From Acidobacteriota bacterium (GTDB taxonomy: Bacteria; Acidobacteriota; Vicinamibacteria; Vicinamibacterales; Vicinamibacteraceae), in contig JAEYZV010000552.1 of the NCBI GenBank assembly GCA_023427865.1, positions 1-7,241 of the forward strand: a stretch of 7,241 nucleotides of DNA. Reading direction: 5' to 3'. Under the pieces are notes generated by a model. That model was not told where the DNA came from. It was given only the letters and a program-made list of their open reading frames with translations, and made no database searches. Positions within the stretch are counted from its first letter, which is position 1; every line of letters starts with the position of its first letter. The translations under genes and the position numbers were made by a program. Shown here one piece after another: positions 7,101 to 7,241 of this stretch.

Positions 7101-7241
7101 GACCCCGTGACCGTCACGGCGCAGGCCATCGCGCCGATGCGTGCCGAGCCATCGCTGCACGCTCACGCCGCGTACATGGTGGGACGCCTGCGCGTAACCA
7201 CCGAGCAGACCGAGGAGTGGCGCTTCCTCGAAAGGTGCCTG
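4128..7241 (+). CDS. CHAT protease - NACHT NTPase - HEAT repeat protein (3' end beyond window)
   Basis: This looks like a bacterial NLR-like (STAND) protein; 1038 codons are present with no stop. Residues about 90-365 form a CHAT caspase-like domain: a DLHWE segment (101-105), SLSRR (125-129), the catalytic His in LHLIAHG (His235), and the catalytic Cys in VFLQACKG (Cys279). Residues about 436-760 form a NACHT-type NTPase. Its P-loop is GNHGRAKT (444-451), its Walker B CLLLVDGDQE (520-529), its sensor strand VVVTLDE (554-560). Typical later landmarks follow: LSPATVAQYL (586-595), GVPWLLAHLL (619-628), and FSYPGFQSYWCAHYL (725-739), which matches the NACHT winged-helix signature F-x-H-x-x-F-x-E-Y-h-A-A. 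From about 765 onward there are helical repeats, HEAT-like at 840-866 and 941-971, as in a ligand-sensing superhelix. I expect triggered proteolysis leading to defence or cell death; the target is unknown. The ATG at 4128 lacks a good ribosome site; an in-frame GTG at 4068 would add 20 residues. Confidence 0.9.
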   Translation, partial: MTYPPGSRPSATLLLRLRSAPDGADTYTVDATLDGEGSLTAQAVFPPDVFDGVQADPWEYGCRLGNALFADAALRRAFAYARGLSPRVSLCLQVDAAALQDLHWERLILVDAGQEMVLATDARVSLSRRIPSVTPALPPRGGAFTVLLAIASPTDLVPDGPLHPVDIAAEIAALRDAWTPLVERGQLRATVLGRIDATLAASLRDDGYTVAARATTLSAISDHLDTADSLHLIAHGTFKNDRATLLLENEEGGALAVAEEAFLSRIGHDTLRLVFLQACKGAARRRGAPTAMSGLAPKLAGRAAGVVAMQDYVRMEDARRFAQAFYDTLLRSGNADDAANAGRRAIYRPDSGNWAIPAIYLGPKATALWQSDPVIEAVQALARKFRERADAKHPFPVEVIRHRPGVSPRTETSPPGPRVRVRDAVDAVLFPAEDQGHGIVVIAGNHGRAKTAQLRALYVHHAGAVLRGGTRLPFYLHLSTIPGSEGPPDDVLARAIVATARDLDIAIDDEEVRPRLLQSCLLLVDGDQESDTLQRTRALEALRRLTLANSEARVVVTLDEQAVSAATDTLAGGTREDVPVLLVQLLSPATVAQYLTSLGDDRSELLRAIQDANLFDLAGVPWLLAHLLRQPSRGPICRSGVISRVVEGNLAAANLSGISRRLVSDLLGRVAWTLQQRLSTRLDGQRLYELLDQVRGRRELPLEQLKAQALATQLIAPSHEDGVRFSYPGFQSYWCAHYLLRTGSAFPQHLDDITATLGRRSRVHLWEDTLALLAGMTDDADLLIRAILAGGSMSHGEQAFLAARCISEARLARRTVHDITIAQVLDSLVWRSTPMKESRGSVRIRATECLALLKQPESIPHLMSLAVERVRPTARGSAEFELSGLRHAALQVLLTMQDEVEQHLSTQRAGEPGAPKWTALTTLIGHWRAGDDGALRRFYDDTDVDGVRAIVAFALGTLGGAANLAFLAQRILDPEAADDTRWSLTDALLLFDPVTVTAQAIAPMRAEPSLHAHAAYMVGRLRVTTEQTEEWRFLERCL

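Noticed and set aside
1..7241. CRISPR array, tRNA, insertion sequence or transposase
   Set aside because: No regularly spaced repeats, no tRNA-like cloverleaf and no transposase motif or terminal inverted repeats were seen on either strand.

Overview
The window is chromosomal-looking DNA from a GC-rich bacterium. G and C dominate third codon positions, so long spurious reading frames appear on both strands. There is no rRNA, tRNA or housekeeping marker to fix the taxon. The mix of a CHAT-NACHT protein, an unexported sialidase-like propeller and a TauE/SafE transporter would fit Acidobacteriota, Myxococcota or Actinomycetota, but this is a guess.

Layout, left to right. Bases 1-670 hold no convincing gene, only one weak 65-codon candidate. 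At 671-1591 (minus) lies a membrane protein in which two copies of a related two-helix module flank a cytoplasmic-looking coiled coil. Divergent from it, a likely operon holds a small acidic protein of 81 residues (1678-1923) with a very good ribosome binding site, followed 23 nt later by a 414-residue sialidase/BNR-type beta-propeller (1947-3191). The propeller gene ends tail to tail with, and overlaps by 4 nt, a TauE/SafE-type transporter on the minus strand (3188-3904). Divergent from the transporter is a large gene (4128 to beyond the right edge) for a CHAT protease - NACHT NTPase - HEAT repeat protein. The window holds 1038 codons of it, with no stop.

The CHAT-NACHT-HEAT protein is the centre of interest. 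Its architecture (caspase-like protease, STAND switch, superhelical repeat sensor) is the one used by bacterial NLR-like immune and cell-death proteins. The CHAT His/Cys dyad is intact. The NTPase core is unusual: the P-loop has Ala in place of the last Gly, the Walker B acidic run is altered, and the usual TSR-like sensor lacks its Arg. Either it is a divergent STAND switch or it has lost ATP hydrolysis.

Whether the membrane protein, the small acidic protein and the propeller belong to the same system cannot be decided from one window. The transporter lies between them and the CHAT gene, on the other strand. They are listed as candidates for comparative neighbourhood analysis, not as a proven system.
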